Assembly: GCF_028453695.1 (NCBI RefSeq)
Contig: NC_135777.1
Span: 22,468,796-22,532,795, forward strand
Source: Augochlora pura
Lineage: Eukaryota > Arthropoda > Insecta > Hymenoptera > Halictidae
DNA length: 64,000 bases
Reading direction: 5' to 3'
Shown here: positions 33,858-45,365 of the stretch, piece by piece
How the letters are laid out: every line of letters starts with the position of its first letter
Position numbering within the stretch: position 1 is the first letter of the stretch
Translations under genes and position numbers: made by a program
The notes under the pieces: generated by a model
Database searches by the model: none
Seen by the model: only the letters and a program-made list of their open reading frames with translations
What the model was told of the DNA's origin: nothing

Positions 33858-34680
33858 TAAATATAACTGCCAGTCGTTTCTGTTAAATTGAAGCAAAATT
33901 TTCTATCGTTAAAATTCGAAAATGGAATTAAATAAAGACATCGAAGAAACAAAAGTTCCCTCTCGTTCCATCGTGGAAATTATTAAGAACGAAAAACTAC
34001 CAATCGACTCAGTTTCGAAAGAGATCGCGGCGCAAAGGGTTAAACAGATCGCGCGGAGAAGCGGAGGGGTAGGTTCCGCGCGATAATAAATTGACGGCCG
34101 GCTCAAAAAGGGCTCGGGCGGCCGAACGGGGATCGGACACGTTGATAGACGTTCGGAAAGAGTTACGGGTTGTATCCCGGTACTAAAGAGCGCGGTGGCT
34201 GGGCGCCTCTGGCATGCAAATGGCGGGGCTTTCGGCCGGAATCGAAAATTCTAATTGCAACGTGTCAGTTTTCCCGGCCCTATCTTTGGGCGCGCGCGAC
34301 GGAGGGCGGGGGGAGGGTGGCGTGTGTCACGGAGCGGCAAAGGTGGAGCGCGCGACAATCCCGGGAGCGGAGAGATAGGAAGGGAAAAGCATGGAAGGGG
34401 ACGGTCCAGCGGAATCGACGTCCGGCTCGTGTTTATCGACATTAACATGGTTTGTCCACCCTTCCTCCCTCCCCCCCGTCGCTGCTGTCAATTTCTGGCT
34501 GCAATATCAGAGACACGTTCTCGCTCCCTGGCGCGTGGCTGCGCCGCGACTGTGACGCCGCCGCTGTGACCGCCGATCGAAGGATTCGGTGACGTTTCAT
34601 CGAAGAGTCAAATTTTTCAAATTTCATCGCAAATTTCAAATTTATATTATATTTCGCTCATTTCAAATTTATGTCGCTTT
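33858..34680. other. Non-coding; contains one more TTAA right end
   Basis: GCGGCGCAAAGGGTTAA ends at 34043 and looks like another element right end without a clear left partner. From 34060 to 34580 the DNA is GC-rich with unrecognised overlapping frames. From 34600 it is AT-rich with CAAATTTCAAATTTAT repeats. Confidence 0.45.
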
Positions 34681-34710
34681 TTAACCCTTTGGCTTAATAA
34701 AACTTAGCTG
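34681..34710 (+). mobile_element. Left end of a TTAA-type element (partner not found)
   Basis: TTAACCCTTTGGCTTAATAA has the typical left-end form and begins an AT-rich stretch running to about 35100. No convincing right end was found. Confidence 0.35.
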
Positions 34711-36430
34711 GATGTTAAGTTTTCGTTTCTATTTTTATTTCATTCATTTTATTAGTCGCGAGAGATATTTAATATTGAAAAAGATTATATAATAATAGCG
34801 AAGCTTGCAGTAGTACAATCTGACACATTGATCCTAACAATAGATATCAAATTATTGGTTGTAATGATAACCGATTGATAGGCTACCGGTTGGTAAAATG
34901 TTAAAACTGTATTAAATAAATAATAAATAAAATAAATAAGTTTTTATTTAATTTTAGGTTTTAATAGTTTTTACTATTAATTATATTAACTTTTATTAAT
35001 TTTATTTAATTTCAAGTTTTTATAGTTATTACAATATATATAAAACGATAAGAAAAGACAGAATAAATTATCCTACGAATTCTATCTCATTTAAAATAAA
35101 AAGCTTCTTTGTCGTAATTCAACGCCGAGTTTCAAGACCGTAGATCGACCATTTTGTCGTAGTTCGCGACTTTACTCTTCCCAGCGTCTGAGAAATCTCC
35201 AGTTCTCATAAGAGTCGCGGGACGAGTCCTGCCGATCGAACACCGCAGAGAGCCGCGCAAAAAAGCAGCGGCGATGGGGGGTGTCTCGCGCCGGGATCGG
35301 GAAGAATAACGCGCGAACGTTGGTACACCAGCGAACACATGTAACGATTAATCAGGTTCCAGGGCGGCGGGCCGAAGAGGTTGTTGCCGTCACGGCCAGA
35401 TGACGGCCTGCGGCGACATCATACTGTATTTTATACGGTGTCGTGTTATGGGTTTGCGGTGGCCGCGGTCGTTCGCGTGCGACTATACACCCCGGCTTCA
35501 ATTTGGACGGGGCATAGTCGCGCGCGAGTCCCGCTCCGCGTGCACGCCGCGGCCATTTTTCAGCTTCGACCCTGCCGCTCCGTCCCCCTTCCTCCCTCTC
35601 TCACCCCCGGGCCCCGCGGCAACGAATTACCAGCTCGATCGGCTGTCGATCTTCCGCAGTTCCCGCGGATACACACCTCTGCCGCGCTCGTTCTCGACCG
35701 GCCAGATGTCCGCCATATGTCCGGCGAACGTGTTAATGCTCTTCCGGTCGGGTCATCGCGATGGCCGCCGATCGGGTTGACCTAACCGGATCGCGAACGA
35801 TTCCGGGCATGAGGATAGTACGGCGACCGCGATCGATGGTTTCTCATGAAACGAAACGATCATCGCTGCGAAGTGTCTCACGGGATACGGTGAGAAATCG
35901 TCTACGCCTAAGGTGATTTATCTTTAATTATATATATTTATTTATCTAGCTATTTATTTATATATTTATCTAATAATGCTGGAATTTAGCTCTCTGCGAT
36001 GGAGGAGTTTTTATTATTCTAATATATTTGGAATAATACTATTCTACAATTTCTGCTAAATTTCTCTTTTTGTAAATTAAATAAAATACCCATCGATGAT
36101 AATATAAATATTAGGTTAGCCAGAATATCACTGCAATTTTTCCCATATATGGCAATGACTTATTTTACCCTTCACAATTCAATTCTATCTGCGTTGATAC
36201 TATAATGGAAACCTTGAGTTATCGTTGGTCGGATAAGTAATTTAGAAATAAAATACAAGGATATAAAAGACTGAGTATCAGAGAAGTAAAGAGAACAAAA
36301 AGGAGGTGCCAAAAAGATAAAAGCAGAAAATCACTCGTCCTTATAATTATTTAAATGCGCAATGCACAGCTCAATTATTTAACTGAATCGCGAGATCCAA
36401 TTCTTTTATATCACATAAATATTAGAAAAT
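34711..36430. other. Non-coding sequence, AT-rich / GC-rich / AT-rich
   Basis: 34711-35110 is AT-rich with TAAATAAATAA runs, 35110-35870 is GC-rich with overlapping frames up to 134 codons on the plus strand, and 35920-36430 is AT-rich with TATTTATTTAT runs. No known protein, RNA or element. Confidence 0.45.
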
Positions 36431-36522
36431 GCAACATTAACTACAATATTAAAAAATACAGCATTAACTACAATATTAAAAAATACAGCATTAACTACAA
36501 TATTAAAAAATACAATATCGAA
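36431..36522. repeat. 27-bp minisatellite, ~3.3 copies
   Basis: CATTAACTACAATATTAAAA plus AATACAG starts at 36435, 36462 and 36489 with almost no divergence. Confidence 0.95.
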
Positions 36523-37198
36523 CACACAACGCATATAAAATGATCAATGTGACACTAAATGTCCAAGACATCCGTAATCAAAGTGCAGCTAAAAATTCGT
36601 CAATCGAAACGGCGGAGGCCGAAGAGCGCCGCGACATCTAAAGGTACGGCGGTCCGGAGAGCAGCGCAGGAAATAAAAGGGGATAATTATATCCGATAAA
36701 GGATGCAGCCCGATAGAGAGATAATCCGTCCATTCATCCCATTGGCCGCGGCTGAATAGCGCGGCCGGACAAAAGATTCCCGGTGAAAAGCTGATTCCGC
36801 GGATCGTGCGTCCGCGCCGACTAATAAATCCGAATCGAGGCGAACGGTCGGCGGAGCGGGAGGGCACACGGTTCCTTTATCCGCCGCGCGTAATTTGAGA
36901 AACAATGCTCGGGATTCTCAGGTGGTAAGGCCCCGGCGCGGAGGGTACCTGTCCGACGGCACGCAAGCAGTTCAGCGACGGCAGCAGACACAGGCGACGC
37001 AGGCCCGGGAGAAAGGACGCACGCGGATCGGCGCGCGGGAAAGAAAAGCATCTCCATCGGCGAGAAAGGATGCGATATCGTGTTACACGATACAACAACG
37101 GTACAATGGAGCTTTGTCCAGGGAGCCGGCCGGGCCTTTTATTAGAGTCCTATTGGTTCCGTGTGACCCTTGGCGAATGGACTGACCTATTTCTCTCT

Positions 37199-37204
<6 letters not shown>
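36523..37204. other. GC-rich non-coding sequence
   Basis: Overlapping frames on both strands (36589-37185) have no recognised domain. Confidence 0.45.

Positions 37205-37254
<50 letters not shown>
37205..37254 (+). repeat. (CT)n microsatellite, ~25 units
   Basis: Perfect CT run of about 50 nt preceded by a short C run. Confidence 0.97.
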
Positions 37255-37256
<2 letters not shown>

Positions 37257-37687
37257 TCATTACATCCTCCTGGAAACTCGAGCTTTCTCGGCCGGTGTCC
37301 ACTAACACGCACACGCGCGCGTGTGTGCACGCCAAACGCAATCGTCGATATAATCCGATTGCGGGTAGCCAGTGTGTGGAGCCACGTTAAAGGCGACGCG
37401 TCCCGCAGGCCGCTCGAATCGCCTTGTCTCCACAAGAAGGGCAGAGCGCGCTCGCGAGCGCGAGTGCGAGCTGCAACAAGCACGTGTTTCGCCGCGGTGA
37501 AATGAAAAACCGGGTTCTCAACTTGTACGATTAACGTTTATGCCTCTATATTTCAATCAGCCCGACGCCAATTAACTTCACCGACGGACGTTAATGCACA
37601 GTCCGTGTAACTGGATCCGTGTTGTTTCATAACGCGCCGGGGCACTGGCAACGCTCGCTCTCTGTTGCCACATTGTGGACGAGGGGA
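37255..37687. other. GC-rich non-coding sequence
   Basis: Includes a CACACGCGCGCGTGTGTG near-palindromic alternating purine-pyrimidine stretch at about 37308-37328, capable in principle of Z-DNA. No gene. Confidence 0.45.
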
Positions 37688-37705
37688 GGGGGGGGGGGGG
37701 GGGGG
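37688..37705 (+). repeat. poly-G tract, 18 nt
   Basis: Uninterrupted run of G after GAGGGGA. Confidence 0.9.
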
Positions 37706-39184
37706 CAGGCTATTTAACGGCACCGCGACCGGCAACCCTCGCATACCGCAGGTGTCGGAACACCTAGGAAACTTATGGAAAGAGTTCGGGAGGCGATCCG
37801 AGATTTACTTACCGAAAGGTCGACGCCGGTTGAGAAAGGGGCTTCGCGGTCGATGGGATTCCTTCGTCTGACACGATCTGTAATGATAATTATTATTGTA
37901 GCATTAATAATAATAATAATTTTATTTATCAACGAAGTGATAATACAGTGAAAGTATTAGGGGAACTTAACGATGTTCATTCAACCTTAATAAATGATAA
38001 ATAGCAATGCAAGTGTCAAAATAAAAGGGTTCCTTTTTATTCGTATGTCAAAGGGTTAATACGCGAGTCATAGTCAAAACATTGCCTTTTCTATCTTCGC
38101 TTCATTTATGGAATATTATTAACCGAATAGTATAACACAAGAGACCAGAATCAGCAATTACAAATACGAAACAGTGTCTCTCTATAAAATATATTAAAAT
38201 ATAATAAAATATAATAAAATATAATATAATCACCCTACGTTATATAAAATTATTTAAACAACCCAGAAGCCATCTATATTTCCCAAAATCCACGACAATC
38301 AAATAAAGATTCGTAAAAGTTCTGCAAACCGTTTCAATCGACGAAACGTTGAACTTCCCTCGAAAATCACGCGCCCCGCGAGAAATCCGCGAATTCGTCG
38401 AGAACGTCGTCGCGCGTAAAATCCGTCGAGCCGGAAACAGAGCCCGCGAGATTTATCGATCCGCGCGCCGCCGATCGTCCCGTTCTCCGCATCAGAACTG
38501 CATCTCGGAGTTTCCGCGCGTCTAATATCTCTTTCCCTCCCTCCCCCTCCCGCCCGCCGCACCGGCAGAGTTTGCTCGCGCATTAGCGGGCACGTACGCG
38601 GTAAATAATGCGCGGGCGAACGGTAAATCGTCTGTTAACGTATTATCGGTGGAAACGATCCCGGGGTAATGTTCCAGTCGCGCGCGGCGGCGAGCGAATA
38701 GCCGAAGACGTGAACGCGCGCGCGGATCGATTCGGCCTTCTCGCGACTACGTTTACACCGATCCCCCTCCCTTCGGCACGTCGCCGTGCGCGCGGCGCGA
38801 TGATTTGTTGGACGAAACGCGCGAAATTCTATATCGTTTCGGAGAGAACCCTGCCCCCACCCCCCCTGGGCAAAGCGGTCCCAAGTTTCCGTAACTAGGC
38901 ACCGGTGTCTTCTACGCTCGAACGATTCGCCGGTTGAATCGCGGAGGCGGGGAGGGGACCGTGAACGCGAGCCGGCGCGAAATCGTCGATTCATTTGGCT
39001 GATCGGCGGAACTTCGGCTCCTCCGTCTTCCGAAAAATCTCGGCTCCCCCTCCGTGATTCTGGTGAACTGGATTCTAACTTCCCTGGAACGATCATCCAA
39101 TTCTGCTGGATTTTAGTAGAGGATTTTTTTGGGGAAATCTGAACGATTTCTTCGACGCTCGAAATTTTTTAAATACTTGAGATT
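37706..39184. other. Non-coding sequence
   Basis: Contains AATAATAATAAT-type sequence near 37900, a lone TTAA-type right end TATGTCAAAGGGTTAA at 38044-38059, an AATATAATAAA repeat near 38180-38230 and a GC-rich block at 38310-39080 with overlapping unrecognised frames. Confidence 0.45.
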
Positions 39185-39440
39185 TTTAATCGCGAAATAA
39201 ATAATACTCGAAATTTTATAATCTTGAATTAATATCCGAGTTTCTATAATCTCGAAATATTTTATAATGTCGAAATGATACTCGAAATCTTTTATAATCG
39301 CGAAATAATACTCTTCATATTTTATAATCTCGAAATAATATTTGAAATTTTTTATAATCTCAGAATAATACTCTACATATTTTATAATCTCAAAATAATA
39401 CTCTGCATCTTTTATAATCTTGAAATAATACTCGACTTTT
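39185..39440. repeat. 30-bp minisatellite, ~8 copies
   Basis: The unit TTTTATAATCTCGAAATAAT plus ACTCGAAAT keeps an exact 30-bp period over its last five copies; earlier copies contain indels. The period is divisible by three, which explains a 110-codon minus-strand open frame made of YYFEIIK-like repeats. Confidence 0.93.
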
Positions 39441-39589
39441 TGCAATCATAATTTCCATTTTCCTGTAAATTAATTATTCGCGAAAAGGAAATTACTTTCA
39501 CAGCGACTAAATAAATTTTTATAACTATGACAGTCGTTTTTACAGTCGGCACTGATCGATATTTCGTTTTATACTTATTTATTCAATTT
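39441..39589. other. AT-rich spacer between two arrays
   Basis: Nothing recognised. Confidence 0.4.
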
Positions 39590-40200
39590 TTAAAGGGTTG
39601 AAGTTTGAAAAGGGATCGGTAAAACGATTAAATAAGTTTTTAATATTGGGCCAGCTATTTTTAAAGGTTGGGGAGAATGTTATTTTTTTAAAAGCTTCTG
39701 TAAGTGCAATTGTTAACTCAATTTCGAAGGGGTTGGATTCGAAAGGGGGAACCCAAAAACGATATAATATTGTGTCAGCCATTTTTTAGACTCGAGAGAG
39801 AATGTTGTTATTTTTTTGAAAGCTTCCGTGTAAATGCAATTTTTAATTCAATTTTGAAGGGGTTGAAATACAACAGAAAATCATACAAACGACCTAAAAA
39901 TTTTTAATGACGGAATTTTTAAACGAAATCTTATTTTTAGAGACGGAAGAAAACGTTATTTTTTTAAAAACTTCTTCTGTTTAAGTGCAATTTTTAATTC
40001 AATTCTGAAGGGGTTGTAGTTCCAAAGAAGATCGTTCAAACCGCCCAACAATTTTTTAATACTACTTCAATCATTTCTAGTATTAGCAGAGATGATTTTT
40101 ATTTTATTAAAAGCTTCTAAGTGCGAATTTATAATTAAAATGAGTACAAAGGGGTAATTCAACTCTGAAAAGGTTGAAGTTAAAAAAAAAGTCGCATAAA
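39590..40200. repeat. Diverged tandem array, ~130-155-bp unit, 4-5 copies
   Basis: The anchor GAAGGGGTTG (or AAAGGGTTG) occurs at about 39593, 39726, 39856 and 40008, with a degenerate AAAAGGTTGAAG near 40167. Each unit also contains TTTTTAAAAGCTTCT and GTGCAATTTTTAATTCAATT. A single diverged copy lies near 27240-27275. Confidence 0.9.
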
Positions 40201-40931
40201 ATCGATAAAATCCTTAACAAAGACATTACCGCCTTCATTAATTCATATTCAATCAAATCACCAGATAGGTGTCTCTTACAGCTCGACAGGTGTTTTAACG
40301 ACACACGAGGATAGCACCGAGCTCGCCCATCGATTCCACGAGAACCGTCAGAACCGAGACCCGATTTTTAATAAAATCGTTTAGGCTGCAGCATTCGTTA
40401 ATTGGATTTTCACGGGCGACCGTGCGTCCTGCCGTAGCAGGCCGTCTATAGCCGGTTCCCAATATAAAGGCGTGATCGGGACGTTGAACCAGATTTCCAC
40501 CCCCTGGCATCGATACCTCCGTTACAACGAGGAACTCCGGCGTTTTCCCTCGATCGGACGGACCACCAACCTCTCCTCTCCTCACCTCACCTCACCACCC
40601 TCCACCTTTTGTTCGCAGGCGAGCGCGATTACGAGAGTTCTATGAATTCTTGACGGAAGGTGGATGCCAGACGATCCGATAATGAGACCACTCAAAATTC
40701 ATGTCTGCCTCGTTTGAAAAGACACCGGCGAGGTGGCCTAGCGCATCCCCTCCATCCCGTCCATTGTATTTGCAAATAGCGGATGACGTCTGCGACGTTT
40801 TATCCCTCGCAGGCTCCCAGCGAGATACGCGCCTCGATCGGAAGTAACAACGAAACGGGGGGTGAAGGAGGGGGGTGCCCGTTGTTAAGCGAGCACGAAT
40901 CCCCGAAATCGCGAGAACGATCGCGGGGTGT
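40201..40931. other. Non-coding sequence
   Basis: Mixed composition. The segment 40600-40930 is open on the minus strand without a recognised domain. CCTCTCCTCTCCTCACCTCA-type pyrimidine repeats lie near 40570-40595. Confidence 0.4.
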
Positions 40932-41005
40932 TTAACCCTTAGCGACGCTAAACCTGGACGACGACTTTGTCGAAGGTAGCAGGACGAGGCGATTATACAC
41001 AAATA

Positions 41006-41108
41006 TTTTATCATACAAATTATTATATATTTTATTATACAAATTATGATATATTTTATTATACAAATTATGATATATTTTATTATACAAATTATTTTGT
41101 ATTTTATT
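41006..41108. repeat. 24-bp AT-rich minisatellite
   Basis: TTTTATTATACAAATTATGA plus TATA is repeated about four times. Confidence 0.93.
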
Positions 41109-41139
41109 ATATATTTAATACAATTTTATGTGTACCAAT

Positions 41140-41390
41140 TATTTTAATTCGTATATGATACAAGTATAATTTATATACGATTATATGCACTTATATACAA
41201 TTATGTAATTTATATACGGTAATATGCACTTATATACTATTATATAATTTATATACAAGATAAATTATATATAAATCGTATGTAATAAAAATATAAATTA
41301 TATACGATTATATGCAGTTATATAGAATTGTATAATTTATATACGATTATACGCAGTTATTTATAATTACATAATTAATATAAAAATTAT
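41140..41390. repeat. AT-rich degenerate repeat with ATATGCA words
   Basis: Variants of TTATATACGATTATATGCAC and ATAATTTATATACGATTATA recur every 40-60 bp. Many sub-segments are self-complementary. Confidence 0.75.
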
Positions 41391-41445
41391 CTCAACATAA
41401 ACACCGACTGTGGATATCAAAAATCAGCCGTATTCAAATGGTTAA

Positions 41446-42639
41446 TGAAAGAGGGCGTCGGCAACGAGCGGCGAGTTCGACGGTCACACAGTAACCAACG
41501 TAAGCCGTCTAGGCAAGCTGGCTATCATCGTCGAATCGTTGATTCTCGTCGCGGCGGGGCAGCGTTCTCCCTTACCGTTCCCCGAAACCATAGATCAGGG
41601 CGAGCAGGCCATGAGAGGGAGAGAGAGAGAGAGAGCCTCTCCTCCCCCGGGCCACCGTATACCCCGCTGGCGCCCCGGCGAGAGCGCAGGTATATTATCC
41701 GCGTGTCCGCTAAAAATACCGAAAGCCCGAAAACGGGCGTCAAGATAGCGCTGGGCGTGACCGTGAAGTCTGAGGGTTCTGCGGGCGAGAGCGCGCCTCG
41801 CTTAAAGAAGGGTTACGAGCAAAGTAATGGCCTGTGCACGGGCGGAAGACCGGGAGGGGAGGGGGTGCGGGGGCGAGGGAGGAGGGAACAGACAGAAGAG
41901 CTGTGCGAGGGTGGTGTCGACCAGCCGCGTTTCTTCTCCTTTTTTTTCTCCTCTTTCCTTTCGCCTTTTTTTCCCTGCTTTTTTTCCTCTTCCTCTTTTA
42001 TTCCCCCTGCGAGCGAGAGCGTGTGTGTACCACCGCGGTTGCACGGCAGCGACCGACGGATAGACCCCGGCCGCCGACAATGGGCCTAGGCCTAAGAAAT
42101 GGGAAATCAATATCGGCCACTTTCGCGCGACCCTTGCGAATCTACGCGCGCGGGCTTGATCCACGACACCGAACCCCCTTTTAGCACGGCGTCTTCTCGC
42201 CGGCGAGCAACGTTTCCGCGGCCGGGATAACGGAGAATTTATACGGGGAGAGAGTCCTTCTGTCTTTTGAGCCCGAGAAGCTGCCGCGATGATGGATGAA
42301 CCATTGTGCCGGGGAAGGTGGCCGTGGTCCTGCTAGGATATCCCGGGCCCACCGTAATAAACGGGAAACCTCTGTAACGATGTTAGGATCTTCGTTGGGT
42401 TAGCGGACACCGCGGTATAATAATGCCGGTCAACGTTTTTATCCACGGATCGCTTTGCTTCAAACTGCGGCTCTTCGCGCGGTTATTGCGTTTATTATTA
42501 TACCAAGTTTCTGTCTAAGTTTATAGTCAGTTTCTATAGTTATGTTAGGTATTGAATTTTTATCGTTGGCTATAAATATTTATTTGACAGCCTGCACTTG
42601 TCAGTATAATTCAGGGATCAAAATCCAAATGTTACCACA
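41446..42639. other. GC-rich non-coding sequence
   Basis: Contains a short GA tract at about 41619-41636 and a pyrimidine-rich stretch at 41932-42005. The 214-codon plus frame (41445-42089) runs through both simple tracts and has no recognised domain. I do not call it. Confidence 0.45.
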
Positions 42640-42805
42640 CCATTGTTCTCTATTAATTTAAAGAAAGTAGCAATAATACGAGTTTTACTATAATAATAAA
42701 TTTGCTGCGAGTAACGAAAATTGTCTGGTCGTATTAACAAAAATATTAACGACATTGAATGCTAATCAACGCAACGTGAGAAGAATTCGTAGTGCAAGGG
42801 GTTAA
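42640..42805. mobile_element. Right part of a family-2 TTAA element
   Basis: The final segment (ATTGTCTGGTC..., ATGCTAATCAACGCA..., CGTAGTGCAAGGGGTTAA) is closely similar to the right half of the element at 4581-4818. The left end is missing or too diverged to identify. Confidence 0.6.
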
Positions 42806-44940
42806 CAAATACAGAGAAAATTTATATAAATATATCAAATCTAATAAATTAATAAGAGCGTAAAAGGGAACAAACAATTTGATAATTTCTGGGCTAATTT
42901 CTTCTACAAATACAGAAAAGCCATGGTCTAATTATTACCTTGACTCTAAAGTAACATTCTTGTATATTATACTACTGCTACATCGAGCACCGCCATCTTG
43001 AAAGTGTCGAACGACCGCTCCTCAAACAGAAGCGACAGGCTTCGGAGGAAACAGGAGTCGAAAAGGAGGCTAGCAATCACCGATAAGGAGGCCGCGAGGG
43101 GTGGAAAAGCGTGGAATAGCTGGGAACACGTGGCTCGAGCGCGGAACCCGCGCCACGCAGATGTATTCGCGACGCCGGCGAACAGGATGCCGCGGGATGC
43201 GTTCGAGCGTGGTAAGACCGATAGCGGCGGTGCTCCGTCGTGTGGCGCGCGCGGTTTTTCAAGGGGGAAGGCCTTCCTCTCCCGGCTCGGGCGTTTCACG
43301 GTCGCGCGACGCCAGACTTTGAGGCTGCCACGGGCTGGTCTATCGGCCCATTACCAGCCTGGCACGTCCAACGGCTCCCCGTAAATCAGCGGAGTGGCTC
43401 TACACCCGTTTGTTCGCCGACGGTTTCTTGCCTGGTTGCGAAGCCATACCCCCACGGTATCCACGGAGGACTACGACTGCGAGGCTAGAGCCGAGGTCTC
43501 TGGAATCGCGCGTCGGGGAATCACAAGTGATTACGTTCGCCGGAGTTCGAGAATCGCGAGAAGGCAGAAGGTCTAGCGGATTTCAGACGAGACAAAGTTC
43601 CGGGCCTTTGCGATCACTGGAATTTCGGACACGGAAAGATCGATCCTAGAAAACTGAACCACCGAAACTTAACCTAGAACTACCTCCGTACTTCCAAATT
43701 GAATCGGAATAAACAATATTTACTAATACAGAAATCGAGTCGACAGAAATCAAGTCGACGGAAATCAAGTCGACGGAAATCCCAGAGAACTGTTCAAAGT
43801 TCTCGGCGAATGATAATCGAGGCTCGTATCAAATCGGCGACGATAGATCCGCGGGAACGGCATCGAACGGCGTAGCAACGCGTCGTAACGCGCGGAGCAA
43901 CGGCCGATCGTTTGCTTATTCATAAGCACTCGCGTTCGCCGAGGCGGTTGGTCTCCCGAACCCCGCGCGTCTGACACACGACGGCGTGTTGCAACCGGAG
44001 AGCACGGGGTTACGGAGAGATCTTTTTACTTAGTTATGAGCCTTAGGGGAGAGAGGGAGGGTTCGAGTTCCACCGGAAACGGTCCGAGGATATTTCCTCG
44101 AGGAGAGCAGCGCGGAGCAACGTTCCCGCTGCCGGCGAATCCTTGACTTACGGTTGCCCGGGGGAACCGGTCGAAATTGCAAATGAAATTGAACGGTGAA
44201 TGTTTGATGAGGATCGTTTCCTGCGGAAAAATCCTGGTTGCCGGCTGCGGCGGCCGCGTCGCTGATTAGAATAATTTTACGCCGGGGAAGCGGCAGATTA
44301 TAGGCGGCGCCGAAGCGTGCGGCCCGGTACCCGCAATTCCGGGCTCCCCGCAATTCCGACGGTTTTTCCGCGTCGTGCGAGACGACGCGCATACCGCTCC
44401 GATGATAGGCCGGATCCGCTCCGCCGTTAATCGAACGACTCGAATACCTTCGCCGATGGCCACCGTCGACGGTGCTCTAGCGTCTCTCTCTCCGTGAATT
44501 ATGCACGCTGTGTCGCAACACGGCGACGGCGGCGGCGCTCCTGACGTAAACGCCGGCCGCAGAAATAGCGTCGCAGAAAATAGCCGGGGGAACCGAGCAG
44601 GTAAATGTCTTCTTCGGAATCGCTTTGAATTCGGAACGAGATACCGTGGCCGCGCGTCGCTTCGCTTCCGCAGTTGCAACAGTTGTTCGCGAGCCGCGGG
44701 ACGGTCGGACCGATTTATCTGGGAAACCGTTCAACCTGACTGGCTGCCACGGAATATGCGATTAGGGGATTCTTTGCGTTTGGCTCTTTTGTCTCTTTGC
44801 AGCTTAGACGTTGATGATCGTAATTGTAGAAATTGCCAGGGAACTTTGAAACATTTGTATATTATTTAATACTTCCATAGTCTACTTTTAAGATAGTATG
44901 GATATAGGTTAGGATACATATAGTATATTACATATTGTCA
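42806..44940. other. Non-coding, mostly GC-rich
   Basis: AT-rich to about 42980, then CpG-rich to about 44750. A local repeat GTCGACRGAAATCAAGTCGA (three copies) lies near 43738-43780. Frames up to 137 codons are open on opposite strands and unrecognised. A tRNA B-box-like GGTTCGAGTTC near 44059 has no cloverleaf around it. Confidence 0.45.
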
Positions 44941-45365
44941 CTTAAACTATAGCTCTCAAATTGCAATTTTTATTACCCATTACTAATTCAAAGAAAGTCC
45001 ATCTTCCAAATTTCGTATCGCGCAAAAAAATCAAAATATCTATATGCTATTTATATATTAAATATTGTCGCTTAACTCATTTGCATCCAAGCGCGGAATA
45101 TTCCGCGAGCCGCGACTTTCTTCCATCACCGAGCGCGGAATATTCCGCGAGTCGCGACTTTCTTCCATCACCGAGCGCGGAATATTCCGCGAGCCGCGGC
45201 TGTCTTACCGCATATACATCTGCAAATGGGTTAAACTATAGCTGTCAAGTTGCAATTATTATTACTGTTGCTATTTAAAAAAAAACTCTATCTCGCAAGA
45301 AAATCAAAATATCTATATTTTATTTAATATTTCGACAATCTATTTTTATAAAACAATAATTTGCG
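44941..45365. repeat. Direct repeat flanking a TTAA element
   Basis: TTAAACTATAGCTCTCAA at 44942 matches TTAAACTATAGCTGTCAA at 45231, and the similarity extends through TTGCAAT..TTATTAC to AAAATCAAAATATCTATAT (about 45026 and 45300). Two diverged ~130-bp copies thus lie on either side of the element at 45072-45234. Confidence 0.8.
45072..45234. mobile_element. TTAA-terminated element (family 4), 163 bp
   Basis: The left end is TTAACTCATTTGCATCC. The reverse complement of the right end is TTAACCCATTTGCAGATG. The inverted repeat is about 14 bp with one mismatch. Nearly all of the interior is a three-copy 42-bp repeat (starts at 45091, 45133 and 45175), and each copy contains the perfect palindrome GCGGAATATTCCGC. 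I read it as a very short piggyBac-type non-autonomous element expanded by its internal palindromic repeat. Confidence 0.7.

Larger units (their letters stand above)
40932..41445. mobile_element. Possible TTAA-terminated element, 514 bp
   Basis: The left end is TTAACCCTTAGCGACGCTAA. The reverse complement of the right end is TTAACCATTTGAATACGG. Only the first nine bases correspond. The interior consists almost entirely of AT-rich tandem repeats. Confidence 0.4.

Noticed and set aside
41445..42089. A 214-codon plus-strand frame
   Set aside because: It crosses a GA microsatellite and a pyrimidine tract, is Arg/Gly/Ser-rich, and is overlapped by open frames on the other strand.
44050..44075. 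GGTTCGAGTTC, a tRNA B-box-like string
   Set aside because: No A box, acceptor stem or anticodon arm can be built around it.
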